From positions 1 through 44,859 of the forward strand of contig JAFGFN010000112.1 of assembly GCA_016931035.1 (NCBI GenBank): a DNA stretch of 44,859 nucleotides, in the 5' to 3' direction. How positions within the stretch are numbered: the stretch's first letter is position 1; each line of letters begins with the position of its first letter. The stretch comes from Candidatus Sumerlaeota bacterium. GTDB lineage: Bacteria; Sumerlaeota; Sumerlaeia; UBA8349. Below, in pieces: positions 20,879 to 28,985 of this stretch. The position numbers were made by a program, and so were the translations under genes. A model generated the notes under the pieces. It saw nothing but the letters and a program-made list of their open reading frames with translations. It had not been told where the DNA came from and did not search any database.

Positions 20879-21970
20879 CTAGCGCTTCTTCAGACAGGAT
20901 TGCAGCACGAGCCGGGTTTTATGGAACGAATAGAGAACCAGGCGAATTGCCGGGAATCGGTATCGCCGACCCGCCCGAAGGGCCGAGCGAACCCACAGCC
21001 GGGCGCACGCGCGCGCTTCTCCGCGGCCGTTCATCTTGTGCATGCGCCAGAAGAGACTGTTCGCCACGTACGCCCAGACCTGGCGTCGATCGCAAACGGG
21101 CAAACCGGCGCGTTCGCAATACCGGCCAACGAAAACCTCGACCCGATCGAGACCTTCGCGTTGAGACTCGGCGGCCGGTTCCGCCCACTCTCCCCACAGG
21201 AGCCACCGAAGCGATCGCGCCTGAGTGTCGGTGAGTTCGGGCAGGACGCGGCGCATGGCGCGGAAGCTGACCTTCTCGGTGTTTTCGAGTTGAATGCTTC
21301 GGAGTCGCGTCGTGACGCTCTCGTCGTGGCGGCGATGCCGCATCGCGACTCGAGGCAGATAGCCGAAACGCGCGCCCTGGGCCCGACACCGATCCCAGAG
21401 ATCGTAGTCCTCGACGACGTAGTAATCCAGGTCGTACGCCCCGGCGTCCAAGACCGTCTGTCGCTTGTAGCACACGGACGGGTGTGCGCCGTAGGCGTTG
21501 CTGAACAGAGCGCGCCATGCCGTCTCGGTCTGGGAACGCGCGGAATCGCGAACCGTTTCTTCTTTGTCGCCGTGGCCGAACCGGATCCAGTCCGCGAAAC
21601 AGAGATCGAGGTCGTGTTCTTCCGCCCATTCGATCTGTTTCTCGATCCGGTCGGGTTCGTTCACGTCGTCGGCATCCGCGCGCACGATCCACCGGCCGCG
21701 CGCCTGTTCGATCCCCCGGTTGAGGGAGCGGATCAGCCCCATGTTCTCCGCATTGTCCAAGAGCCGAATGCGCGGGTCGTCGAAGGAGAGCGCGATATCG
21801 CGCGAGCCGTCGGTCGAGCCGTCGTTGACGATCAGGAACTCGAAATCCGCGTAGCTCTGGTCGAGAACGCTGCGGATGGCTTCGCGCAAGTACCGCTCGC
21901 CGTTGTGGACGGCCATCAGGACCGTGACCGCAGGCCTGGACGAAGGGGTGATCGGCGGTTCGGTCGCCAC
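20879..21970 (-). CDS. Glycosyltransferase family 2 protein
   Basis: A 363-residue inverting-type GT-A enzyme. It has VTVLMAVHNGERYLREAIRSVLDQSY, VNDGSTDGS (nucleotide binding) and the metal-binding DAD (Asp99-Ala-Asp101) in VRADADDVNEPDRI. ED in YYVVEDYDLWDRC is the likely catalytic region. A GTG start at 21970 was chosen: GGAGG lies 10 nt upstream, 20 nt after the stop of the kinase gene, and the conserved domain begins soon after. The frame is open far upstream, but that is antisense of the neighbouring gene. It probably adds one sugar of the repeat unit made by this operon. Confidence 0.9.
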   Translation of the reverse strand: MATEPPITPSSRPAVTVLMAVHNGERYLREAIRSVLDQSYADFEFLIVNDGSTDGSRDIALSFDDPRIRLLDNAENMGLIRSLNRGIEQARGRWIVRADADDVNEPDRIEKQIEWAEEHDLDLCFADWIRFGHGDKEETVRDSARSQTETAWRALFSNAYGAHPSVCYKRQTVLDAGAYDLDYYVVEDYDLWDRCRAQGARFGYLPRVAMRHRRHDESVTTRLRSIQLENTEKVSFRAMRRVLPELTDTQARSLRWLLWGEWAEPAAESQREGLDRVEVFVGRYCERAGLPVCDRRQVWAYVANSLFWRMHKMNGRGEARACARLWVRSALRAGRRYRFPAIRLVLYSFHKTRLVLQSCLKKR

Positions 21971-21990
21971 GGTCGCAACGCCTCCAGGCC

Positions 21991-23115
21991 TTACTCCGAG
22001 AAGAAGAAACGCGAGAGATCGTCGGGCGAGGCGCCCTCGGGAATCCGAAGCCGCTCGCATTTCTTCCGTGATACCCCGGCGCGCATGATGTCGGCGACCC
22101 GGTGGAAGTAAGCCTCCAAATCGACGATTTCCAGGGCGCCCAAGGCGAAGAATCGACGCATGCTGTCGACCCACTCATGATGCACGATGGCAAACATCCG
22201 CCGACAGACCGCTTCCTCCCTCATGGTCTCGCGTTCGAACGTCTCTCCCGCGTATCGTTCGAGGAAGACAACGCGATCGACCGGCCCGCGATCGGCTACC
22301 GCGTCCGGTCCGAAAATCTCCTCGACGGGGACGGCCGCCACGTAATCGTGGCATACACGATGACTCGGAGGGGGGACGGTCCGGGCCACCGTGTCGTAGA
22401 ACCCGATTGCCCGAACGAGACTCTTGACGAGCCCCATGAAGGGAGCGTTGTCGCGGACAAACCAGAGCGCTCGAAGTCCCCCCTCTTTCAGAGAAAAGGA
22501 GCGGCGCCTGCCCTTGTCGAGTCCGAGTCGTTCAAAGAGTTCCGGGTAGACCGACCCGTGGTATTCTTTCAGAACGAACGAGCGCGGGAACGATAGGCAC
22601 TCTCCGCAGTCGGTCAGCGCGACAATGTCGTCTCCCAGAAGGCGATAGCCGCGGCGACCGACCATTTCGCCGAGGAGAGCGGTCTTGCCCACCCCACCGG
22701 GTCCGGCGAGCAACGTGGCTCGACCCTGCGGATCGACCACCGCCGCGGCATGAACCAGGGTGATGTTTTCTTCGACCAGCAAGAGCTGAATGAAAAGATT
22801 GACCAGGAAATCGGGACTGTCGGCATAGATCTCATAGCCGTCTGGGGTCCGGAGAAAGGCGACGCGCGACGCCGTGTCGCGGTAGCACCGCGCCGTCACC
22901 CCCTGAACCGTGTGAAATGTCTCCATGGCCTCGCCCGACTCCTCGCGGAAAGCGTTGAAAGGTCGGACGCGTACCTGATGAGGAGCGGGCTCCGGGCCGG
23001 GGGAACACCGGAAGTGTCGAATCTGGAAGTCGACCGACTCGACGATCGCGTCGCACACGTCGGCGTCGATCGAGACGTCGATCAGTCCGTGGATGCGGTA
23101 GTGGATATCACTCAT
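21991..23115 (-). CDS. HprK-related serine kinase-like P-loop protein
   Basis: A 374-residue protein with the signature order of HPr kinase/phosphorylase-like enzymes: ITLVHAAAVVDPQGRATLLAGPGGVGKTAL, with P-loop GPGGVGKT (138-145), then GYRLLGDDIVAL (Walker-B-like acidic pair). The HPr-specific N-terminal domain is not evident. HprK-like proteins of this shape appear within polysaccharide clusters of many bacteria, where they may phosphorylate a sugar or regulate export; the substrate is unknown. ATG 23115 fits the operon, 28 nt after the methyltransferase stop. Histidine-rich EAVCRRMFAIVHHEWVDSMRRFF lies near the C-terminus. No HPr gene is present in the window. Confidence 0.75.
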   Translation of the reverse strand: MSDIHYRIHGLIDVSIDADVCDAIVESVDFQIRHFRCSPGPEPAPHQVRVRPFNAFREESGEAMETFHTVQGVTARCYRDTASRVAFLRTPDGYEIYADSPDFLVNLFIQLLLVEENITLVHAAAVVDPQGRATLLAGPGGVGKTALLGEMVGRRGYRLLGDDIVALTDCGECLSFPRSFVLKEYHGSVYPELFERLGLDKGRRRSFSLKEGGLRALWFVRDNAPFMGLVKSLVRAIGFYDTVARTVPPPSHRVCHDYVAAVPVEEIFGPDAVADRGPVDRVVFLERYAGETFERETMREEAVCRRMFAIVHHEWVDSMRRFFALGALEIVDLEAYFHRVADIMRAGVSRKKCERLRIPEGASPDDLSRFFFSE

Positions 23116-23143
23116 TCTCGGCGTGCCCCGTGCGGTGGGAGGA

Positions 23144-24091
23144 TCATGAGTTGCCGCCGACACTCTCCCGCGGGAGAAAGAAGAAGTTGTAGTCCGGCAG
23201 AGCGCCGCTCCAGTCGGTTATCTCGACCAGCGCACCCGAATCCGTCACGTAATGCGAACGATAGCCCATCTCCGCGAGCCATCCGAACAGGTCGGACGGT
23301 TTGTATCCGAACAACGTGGTCGATCTCTCCTGGACTTCGAGGAAAAGGATCGGCCGGTGTCGTCGCAGGGTCTCGGTTGCTCCTTTGAGCATGGGCCATT
23401 CCGCGCCCTCGATGTCGGCCTTGATGAAGTCGACCCGGTCAACGCCTCGCTCGCTGCAGTAATCGTCCAGCCTCAGGCAGGGACATTGGATGGTGTCGAA
23501 CGTCTCTCGGTATTCATGGAGATGGAACGATCCGGACACCCCGATGTCGGGCAGGTAGATGTCCCTCTCTCCTGGCATCTCGTCCAGGGCGGCCTGCGTC
23601 ACGGTGACATTGCGGCAACCGTTCAACTCGATGTTTCGCTCGAGAACCTCCAGTGTGGACGGGAGAGGTTCGAATGCATGGACCGCGCCCGCGGGCCCGA
23701 CGTTTCTGCTCAGCAAGACCGTGTACCAACCGAAGTTGGCCCCGACGTCGAGGCAGACCTGACCCGGCTTGACTAGGCCGCGGACGAACTCGGTTTCCTT
23801 GGACTCAAACGTTCCCGTGTATGGCACGGAATACATGCGGGCCACACGATGCGTGGCGTCGTAGTAGTACTTACGGCCGTCGGAGAGCGTCAGGATCGCT
23901 CTGCCGTCTCGAAAGGACACCTCGGAGACGTTCTCCCGGCAACTCAGATCTCGAAACAGCAGATAGGCGCTTTCCAGGGCGCGCTGTTTCTCTTCCTGCG
24001 CATGGCGACCCGGACTGGGAGGGTACACAATCCGGTAGTACGCGTGCACAAGAGGCCTCAGGGGAGCTTTCGCCAGGTCGATCAGTCCCAT
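23144..24091 (-). CDS. FkbM family methyltransferase
   Basis: A 315-residue SAM-dependent O-methyltransferase. The SAM motif is VCLDVGANFGWYTVLLSR, followed by VHAFEPLPSTLEVLERNIELNGCRNV. The FkbM block VDFIKADIEGAEWPMLKGA is clear, as is LFLEVQERS near the end. Members methylate sugar hydroxyls in polysaccharides, glycolipids or secondary metabolites. An AAGGAGAG site precedes the ATG. It sits between glycosyltransferase genes of one operon, so methylation of the glycan is the natural inference. Confidence 0.92.
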   Translation of the reverse strand: MGLIDLAKAPLRPLVHAYYRIVYPPSPGRHAQEEKQRALESAYLLFRDLSCRENVSEVSFRDGRAILTLSDGRKYYYDATHRVARMYSVPYTGTFESKETEFVRGLVKPGQVCLDVGANFGWYTVLLSRNVGPAGAVHAFEPLPSTLEVLERNIELNGCRNVTVTQAALDEMPGERDIYLPDIGVSGSFHLHEYRETFDTIQCPCLRLDDYCSERGVDRVDFIKADIEGAEWPMLKGATETLRRHRPILFLEVQERSTTLFGYKPSDLFGWLAEMGYRSHYVTDSGALVEITDWSGALPDYNFFFLPRESVGGNS

Positions 24092-24206
24092 AGTCTCTCC
24101 TTGTGCTTTCCTCTCATCCCGGACTTGCGCACTCGCGCAGAATTAGATCCCGATGTTGCCTTCGGCGCCCGCGCGCGGCTTTGCTATTGGGCGGCAACCC
24201 GACGAT

Positions 24207-25043
24207 TCAGCGCACGGGCCGGTTGGGGAAGCGAACCATCTTCTCCCAATTCGCATTGTGTTGCATCTCGATGCCGCCGAATTGCATGTTGATGTAGCCC
24301 AGCTTCCCGGAAAACTCGCGCAGCGCCAGCCGCCAGTTCCGAGATTTCATGAAGTATCGCTCTACGTCGGCCAGTGTGCCGCGAGCCAGGGCGCGGCGAT
24401 ATGTGAGCACGCGCTCCAGGAAGTCCACGCGGTAAATCGCGGACCATAGAACGATCGGATACGATCGGTCTCCCTTCATGTCTTCCGACAAGTCGGCCCA
24501 CCAGAGCGTGAAATCCTCGTAGCGTGTCGGTTGAAGCACGATACGGTCGAACGATACGGAGTCCTTCTGGATCGAGAGACAAGTCTGGTTGCCGAGTTCC
24601 GGCGTGCACTCTCCCCAGAGAATCGGGTAACCGGCCACCCGCACCTTGACCAAGTCGGCATCGCGCTCGAAGGCCCGGATCGCGCGGTCCACGAGTCTTC
24701 CGAGAATCGGAACATAGACGTTGTCGTCGAGGTGGATGAAAACGTACCGTGCGCCTCGCGCGCGCGCCTCGCGCAGCGCGCGCAAGACGGCCGAGGCGCT
24801 TCCTCCGCCCCGGCGGCGGATGAGAGTCGTGCGGGGCCGATCATAGATTCTCTCGGCTTCGTCGCGGAATTCCGGATCGATCCTCCATTTCGAGAAGAAT
24901 CCTCTCGGGCGGGGATAGTCGTCCACCACGATGTGTTCATAGTCCGGCCCGATGGCTTCGCGCAGCGATTCGATCGACTTGCGGGCAAACGCGGCGCGAG
25001 CGGGAGAGTCGATATAGCTAGGCGTGACGATGAACAGAGTCAT
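24207..25043 (-). CDS. GT-A-fold glycosyltransferase
   Basis: A 278-residue protein with TLFIVTPSYIDSPARAAFARKSIESL at the N-terminus, YEHIVVDDYPRPRG, and a DXD-like metal motif in YVFIHLDDNVYVP. This matches the plan of a glycosyltransferase family 2-like enzyme, although the sequence is divergent and the family number is uncertain. The start at 25043 overlaps the end of the upstream CgeB-like gene by 26 nt. The in-frame region upstream of 25043 is arginine/serine-rich antisense sequence. It is the second gene of the glycan operon. Confidence 0.8.
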   Translation of the reverse strand: MTLFIVTPSYIDSPARAAFARKSIESLREAIGPDYEHIVVDDYPRPRGFFSKWRIDPEFRDEAERIYDRPRTTLIRRRGGGSASAVLRALREARARGARYVFIHLDDNVYVPILGRLVDRAIRAFERDADLVKVRVAGYPILWGECTPELGNQTCLSIQKDSVSFDRIVLQPTRYEDFTLWWADLSEDMKGDRSYPIVLWSAIYRVDFLERVLTYRRALARGTLADVERYFMKSRNWRLALREFSGKLGYINMQFGGIEMQHNANWEKMVRFPNRPVR

Positions 25044-26211
25044 CTTTCTTGTCGCTCGCGCGTTCGGCCGGTTTCCCCAATCCGAGCCGGTCGAGAACCA
25101 CGCGAGCGCGATCCTCATACGTATGGCGATTCGTGACCGCCCGAAGACCGCGCTGCGCCTGCTCCTCTCGAAGAACCGGATCGCGCAGCAGTTCGCGCGC
25201 CATTTCGACGAACTCGCGCTCATCCTGCGGGATCGGCAACTCCTCCTCGGTGAAGAGTTCCCGGTACGCCGGCACGGCATCGACCACCGTGGCGCCGCCG
25301 CAGCCCAGGACCTTGAAGACCCGTTCGTTGATCTGGCCGTGCAGCAGTCGCACCGTCGGTTCGTTGATGGTGGGAGACAGCCGCGCCTGACGGTAGAGCG
25401 ACGGCTCGGCGTCTCTCGGCAACATCCCCCGGTAACCCCGATAGGGCCACGGACTGTAACCGTAGATCGTCAGTTCGGCTTCGAACGGACGAAGGTACTT
25501 GTCGATCTGGCGCCCTTTCGATTCCCAGTATCCCCCCACGAACGCCATGCGCACACCCTCGAACTCCGGGCGCATGGGAGCCGACGGGCTGTAAAGCGTC
25601 GCGTCGCACGCGAGCGGAAGCGATACCACCTTCAGTCCGCGATTGCCCCATTCCTCGAAGAAACCGAGCCCCTTCGATACGGTCGCAGTGTAAACGAACC
25701 CCGGCTCGGAATCCAGAATCTTCCTCAAGTGTTGATCGGTCCACGTCCAAATCGTCGGGTCCAGATTGTGTTGCGCGAAGAATGCGTCGCTCCCCTTGAA
25801 CCACGGGTTGACCCATACGAACAACGGATGGCGCTTGAGCAGACGAACCGTCCGGCGATCGATGACGTCGAAATCCGACCCGAAGATGCACACAAAGGGA
25901 TTGGGGACCGTCGGCAAAACGCGAACCAGGTCGCGCACGTCCACGATGAGATAGGGGATCCCCATCTCTTCGAACGCCCGGCAGAACCCCATCCGACACG
26001 TCATCATGGCGTTCGGGACGTTCTGATCGAACCGGGGACCTACGCCGACCACAAACGTCAGCGGCCCTTCGCCCGGTCGGAGTCTGCCGTTCGGTTCGGT
26101 GATGACCGCGCGTTGCCGTTCAGGAGGGTTTCGAAATGCTCGAAGGAGAGGCCTGACGCCCCTCTTGATCGGTTCCGGAATCCGGGTGCTTGCGACTTGA
26201 CGGAGCGACAC
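25018..26211 (-). CDS. CgeB-like glycosyltransferase (GT-B)
   Basis: A 397-residue protein. The core has LTFVVGVGPRFDQNVPNAMMTCRMGFCRAFEEMG and LFVWVNPWFKG. The C-terminal half, RMAFVGGYWESKGRQIDKYL, then TVRLLHGQINERVFKVLGCGGATVVDAVPAYRELF, is typical of the CgeB/spore-maturation-like glycosyltransferases. The start is uncertain. GTG 26211 has AGGAAG at 9 nt and follows a possible promoter; an ATG at 26286 lies upstream of the predicted transcription start and lacks a site. It is the first gene of the six-gene glycan operon. Confidence 0.8.
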   Translation of the reverse strand: MSLRQVASTRIPEPIKRGVRPLLRAFRNPPERQRAVITEPNGRLRPGEGPLTFVVGVGPRFDQNVPNAMMTCRMGFCRAFEEMGIPYLIVDVRDLVRVLPTVPNPFVCIFGSDFDVIDRRTVRLLKRHPLFVWVNPWFKGSDAFFAQHNLDPTIWTWTDQHLRKILDSEPGFVYTATVSKGLGFFEEWGNRGLKVVSLPLACDATLYSPSAPMRPEFEGVRMAFVGGYWESKGRQIDKYLRPFEAELTIYGYSPWPYRGYRGMLPRDAEPSLYRQARLSPTINEPTVRLLHGQINERVFKVLGCGGATVVDAVPAYRELFTEEELPIPQDEREFVEMARELLRDPVLREEQAQRGLRAVTNRHTYEDRARVVLDRLGLGKPAERASDKKDDSVHRHA

Positions 26212-26288
26212 GTCTGTCTCTTCCTGCCCTGCGGCGAGACTACCAGCGCGCGGTGAACAAAACACCCGCACGACGAAAGGTCTCATCA

Positions 26289-26317
26289 GCAGTATCAGGA
26301 GTGGGAAGAAATCGCAA
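26289..26317 (-). promoter_or_regulatory. Possible promoter of the glycan operon
   Basis: On the minus strand TTGCGA (26317-26312), a 17-nt spacer and TACTGC (26294-26289). The 5' UTR to GTG 26211 would be about 70 nt. The -10 box is weak. Confidence 0.3.
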
Positions 26318-26404
26318 GACCTTGCGAAACGCACACAGATTCTCGGAGGACGCGAGTGGGGAATCCTCTGCAAGTCACGCAGTCGTTCGCGCGCACAACA
26401 ACCG

Positions 26405-26425
26405 GGGTCAGCGTTGCGCTGACCC
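26405..26425 (-). terminator. Hairpin downstream of the beta-helix gene
   Basis: GGGTCAGCG (26405-26413) pairs perfectly with CGCTGACCC (26417-26425) around a TTG loop. On the minus strand it is followed by CCGGTTGTTGTG, a weak T-rich tail. It separates the beta-helix gene from the glycan operon. Confidence 0.5.
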
Positions 26426-26456
26426 TCGGTGTTCGGCCCAGGACCGTCTCACCGCA

Positions 26457-27716
26457 TCAGTGGTAGAATACAGCCCCCGTGGCCGCGTCGGTGTCGGTTC
26501 CGCAGCCGGAGAAGACCACATAGTCGTTTGCGCCGTCCACGACGGAGTTCGTTGTCCCACGAACACCGTAAGTGCAGTTGGTCGCGTGGTTGTTCCCCGT
26601 GCCGGAAATGAAATTGACATAGCCAAGGGCGCCGGCCGAGAAACCAGAGTAGGCGTTGGTGGCGGTTGTGTCCTTGACGTACAGCTCGGAAAGATAGGTA
26701 ACGGTCGCGCCACACGTGGAGTAATCGGAAATGGTGCATGAGTCGAGGCGCGCCGACGAGCTGCGTGTGACCCGCACACCCCACTGCCATGTCCAGATGG
26801 CGCGCGCGATCGTGAGCCGCGTCGCTTCGGCGCTCGACATCTCGGAGACGTAGAGGCCGTACGATCCGCAATCGGTCATGTTGCAGTCGCTCACGACCAA
26901 AGTGGAGCCCTTCTCGGCTTTGATGGCCGCGCCGCAATACTCGAAGTCGATGTCGCTGACCGCCACGTTCTTCTGACCCACAAGGGTGAAGCCGCTTCGG
27001 ACAATCGTGGTTGTGGCGGGCTCGTCCGCGCCGGAGACGAGGACGTCGCTCGCCGACGCCGGGTCTTTGGTGATCGTGATGGTCGCGTTGTCGAGAAGAG
27101 TCTTGCCGGTAAGCCACGCGTCCTCACGATAGGTCCCGCCGTACACGTAAATGATCGCGTCCCTGCGAATGAGCGGGGGCAGAGCGTCCCACGCGGCCTG
27201 GATGGTCTTCTTGGCTTTGTTGGATTGCAGACCCGAATAACGGTCGTCTCCCGATGTCGTGTTGACGTACAGCGTGATCTCGTGGAAACTCTGCGAGCCC
27301 AGGAGCGCGGGGTTGGCGACTTTGCGGTCGGGGCTCAGAACCTCGAATCCGTGCGTGCCGTCGTTGAACCAGGTTCGCAGGTAAACCTTCTCGTCGCCGT
27401 TGAAAAGGCTCGCGTCGAGCGACGCCATGCCGTCGAGATCCGTGTCGCCGATGTCGACGCTGAAGAACCCGTTCTGGACCGCGACCAGAACGTGGGTGGT
27501 GGGTTCCGAGCCGTCGAGCGACGTGCCGTCGTTGGCCCAGAAGGTGAGGTCGGCGGTCTTCGACACGAGCGAGAACTTGAACATCCCGGTGCCGTCGAAC
27601 GGCTGTCCCTGGGTCTTGACCCGGCCGTTGTAGTTGAACTCGACTTCCTGGGCCCAGCCGCCGCCCGCCATGGCGAGCGCCAGGATGAGAATGAGTCCGA
27701 CATGAGTCTTTTTCAT
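26457..27716 (-). CDS. Secreted right-handed beta-helix protein
   Basis: A 419-residue exported protein. A Sec signal (MKKTHVGLILILALAMAGGGWAQ) is likely cleaved after AQA-like residues. The N-terminal domain, about 23-140, begins VEFNYNGRVKTQGQPFDGTG and contains QNGFFSVDIGDTD and SLFNGDEKVYLRTWF. It resembles the 'YQGRL ... GLFSV ... LG' module common in large secreted proteins of Planctomycetota-like bacteria (from memory). Then YVNTTSGDDRYSGLQSNKAKKTIQAAWDALPP opens a pectate-lyase-like parallel beta-helix (DUF1565-type start). Short repeating strands follow (VAVSDIDFEYCGAAIKAEKG, LVVSDCNMTDCGSYGLYV). No lyase residues were identified, so adhesion or surface structure is as likely as catalysis. 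The start has AAGGGGGA. Confidence 0.8.
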   Translation of the reverse strand: MKKTHVGLILILALAMAGGGWAQEVEFNYNGRVKTQGQPFDGTGMFKFSLVSKTADLTFWANDGTSLDGSEPTTHVLVAVQNGFFSVDIGDTDLDGMASLDASLFNGDEKVYLRTWFNDGTHGFEVLSPDRKVANPALLGSQSFHEITLYVNTTSGDDRYSGLQSNKAKKTIQAAWDALPPLIRRDAIIYVYGGTYREDAWLTGKTLLDNATITITKDPASASDVLVSGADEPATTTIVRSGFTLVGQKNVAVSDIDFEYCGAAIKAEKGSTLVVSDCNMTDCGSYGLYVSEMSSAEATRLTIARAIWTWQWGVRVTRSSSARLDSCTISDYSTCGATVTYLSELYVKDTTATNAYSGFSAGALGYVNFISGTGNNHATNCTYGVRGTTNSVVDGANDYVVFSGCGTDTDAATGAVFYH

Positions 27717-27762
27717 GATGTCCCCCTTGCGAAATGAACGCGCTCTTGGCGTCTTTATCTAG

Positions 27763-27930
27763 ACCGGTTTCATAGCCTCGAGGTCGGCGCTGTCACGCTT
27801 CTTGCCGGGCAAGAAGACGCGCCAGCGTATTCAGAACGCCCCGGAAACCTGGGGCGGCGCTCGCTCTGCTCGCTCTGCCCCAGGCTGTAGTATTGCGCGC
27901 TTTCAGCGCGCAAGAGGTTATGAAACCGGT
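27763..27930. repeat. Cloverleaf-like structured repeat, copy A
   Basis: A 168-bp non-coding unit. The ends, ACCGGTTTCATAGCCTC (27763-27779) and GAGGTTATGAAACCGGT (27914-27930), pair with one mismatch. Inside are three hairpins: CTTCTTGC/GCAAGAAG (27798-27816), CCTGGGGC/GCCCCAGG (27848-27884) and TTGCGCGC/GCGCGCAA (27893-27913). Copy B at 33108-33272 shares the conserved strings GCGCTGTCACG, GCGCCAGCG, GGCGGCGCTCGCT and GCGCTTTCAGCGC. Its outer stem is different in sequence and its inner stems carry compensating changes. It lies between two genes for secreted proteins, upstream of the beta-helix gene. Confidence 0.75.
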
Positions 27931-27997
27931 TCTGATCTTGTCTCGACAATCTCCTTTGACCCGCGGCGTGGAACCGGCCGGCGGGTCGCGAGTTCTC

Positions 27998-28564
27998 TCA
28001 TTCGTACAACATCCATTGGGCCCGGGCCCCGGCGGCGGTGTCCGCGACGCTCCCGGAGAAGGACCCGGTCCATTGCTCGGGACGATCGTAGGCGTCGACG
28101 AGGTAGACGATGTAGTAGTACGTTCCCACCGGTAGACTCGAGTCGTCGTAGGAGGCGGGAGCGACGCATTCGCCGTTGACCCTCGCGTAGGAATCGGGCA
28201 GCCCGGTTGCGCTGCGGTAGACGTCGTATCCCAGGGCGCCGGTGGGTTTGTCCAATTCGGTCCACGCCAGCTGCAGGGTGGACCCTTCGCAGACGGCCAC
28301 GCCGCTGTTCGCGGGCTGACCCGACGCCATCGGATTCGTGAGCGAATAGGTCGCGCTGTGTTGCGGCACCGTTTCCGAGACGCCGACCGCGAGCACGTCG
28401 TCGACCGCGTAGTGAGCCGAGGAGCCCGACGACGCGCCGATCGCGAGCTGAGAGAAGGTCAGGGAGTAGGTATCCTCGGCGCTCGCACGGGTGGCGCCGG
28501 CGACGCACAGAATCGCTAGCAGAAGAATCGGAACGACGGTTGGAGTCAGTCGATGTTTGTCCAT
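27998..28564 (-). CDS. Secreted protein with a fibronectin type III-like domain
   Basis: A 188-residue exported protein. ATG 28564 has GAGGAG at 10 nt; the signal is VVPILLLAILCVAGATRASA. The mature N-terminus (YSLTFSQLAIGASSGSSAHYAVDD, SATYSLTNP) resembles the Ser-rich 'SANYRL' segments seen in secreted proteins of uncultured bacteria. The C-terminal part, LQLAWTELDKPTGALGYDVYRSATG then YDDSSLPVGTYYYIVYLVDAYD, is a fibronectin type III-like fold. No catalytic motif is seen. It is transcribed toward copy A of the cloverleaf repeat. Confidence 0.68.
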   Translation of the reverse strand: MDKHRLTPTVVPILLLAILCVAGATRASAEDTYSLTFSQLAIGASSGSSAHYAVDDVLAVGVSETVPQHSATYSLTNPMASGQPANSGVAVCEGSTLQLAWTELDKPTGALGYDVYRSATGLPDSYARVNGECVAPASYDDSSLPVGTYYYIVYLVDAYDRPEQWTGSFSGSVADTAAGARAQWMLYE

Positions 28565-28985
28565 AAGTATCTCGCTCCTCAGGGAATCTCTCGATCGATC
28601 CGTCAAAAAGAGGGAACGACTCCGCTTCTTCTCTCGGAAACATGTGAACTTTCATCAGACTTCAAGGTTCTTCAGGGGCGTTGCATCTTTTCGCATGTTT
28701 CCCGCGAGGCGGTCAAGGAAAAAGCGCCTCCCTTTCCCGGTCTTGTGCCTTTCCGACTTCGGGCGGCCAGGCCCGAATCTTCCACCCCTCCCGGACGTGA
28801 GGCTTCGGAAGGGCCAGGGCCTTTGCGCGACCCGTTTTGCGGTTGACAACGCCTCGCCCCGCCCCTAGGCTCGTCAGTTGCCGGGTTGTGACGATTCGGT
28901 CGCTCTTCTTTCGCGCGGGCGGGGTCGCTTGGGGTCGCCCCGCCGCCTTCGAGGGGATGCAGAACACTCGAAAACGTCGTGTTCC
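28565..28985. other. Divergent intergenic region upstream of recJ
   Basis: No gene is supported here. It contains a hairpin TTCGGGC/GCCCGAA (28758-28777) with a 6-nt loop and a strong recJ promoter at 28843-28871. The region also serves as upstream sequence for the minus-strand FnIII gene. Open frames in it lack a start site. Confidence 0.5.
28843..28871 (+). promoter_or_regulatory. Sigma70-type promoter of recJ
   Basis: Consensus TTGACA (28843-28848), exactly 17 nt, then TAGGCT (28866-28871). Transcription would start near 28878, giving a 5' UTR of about 108 nt before ATG 28986. This supports the choice of that start codon. Confidence 0.65.
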
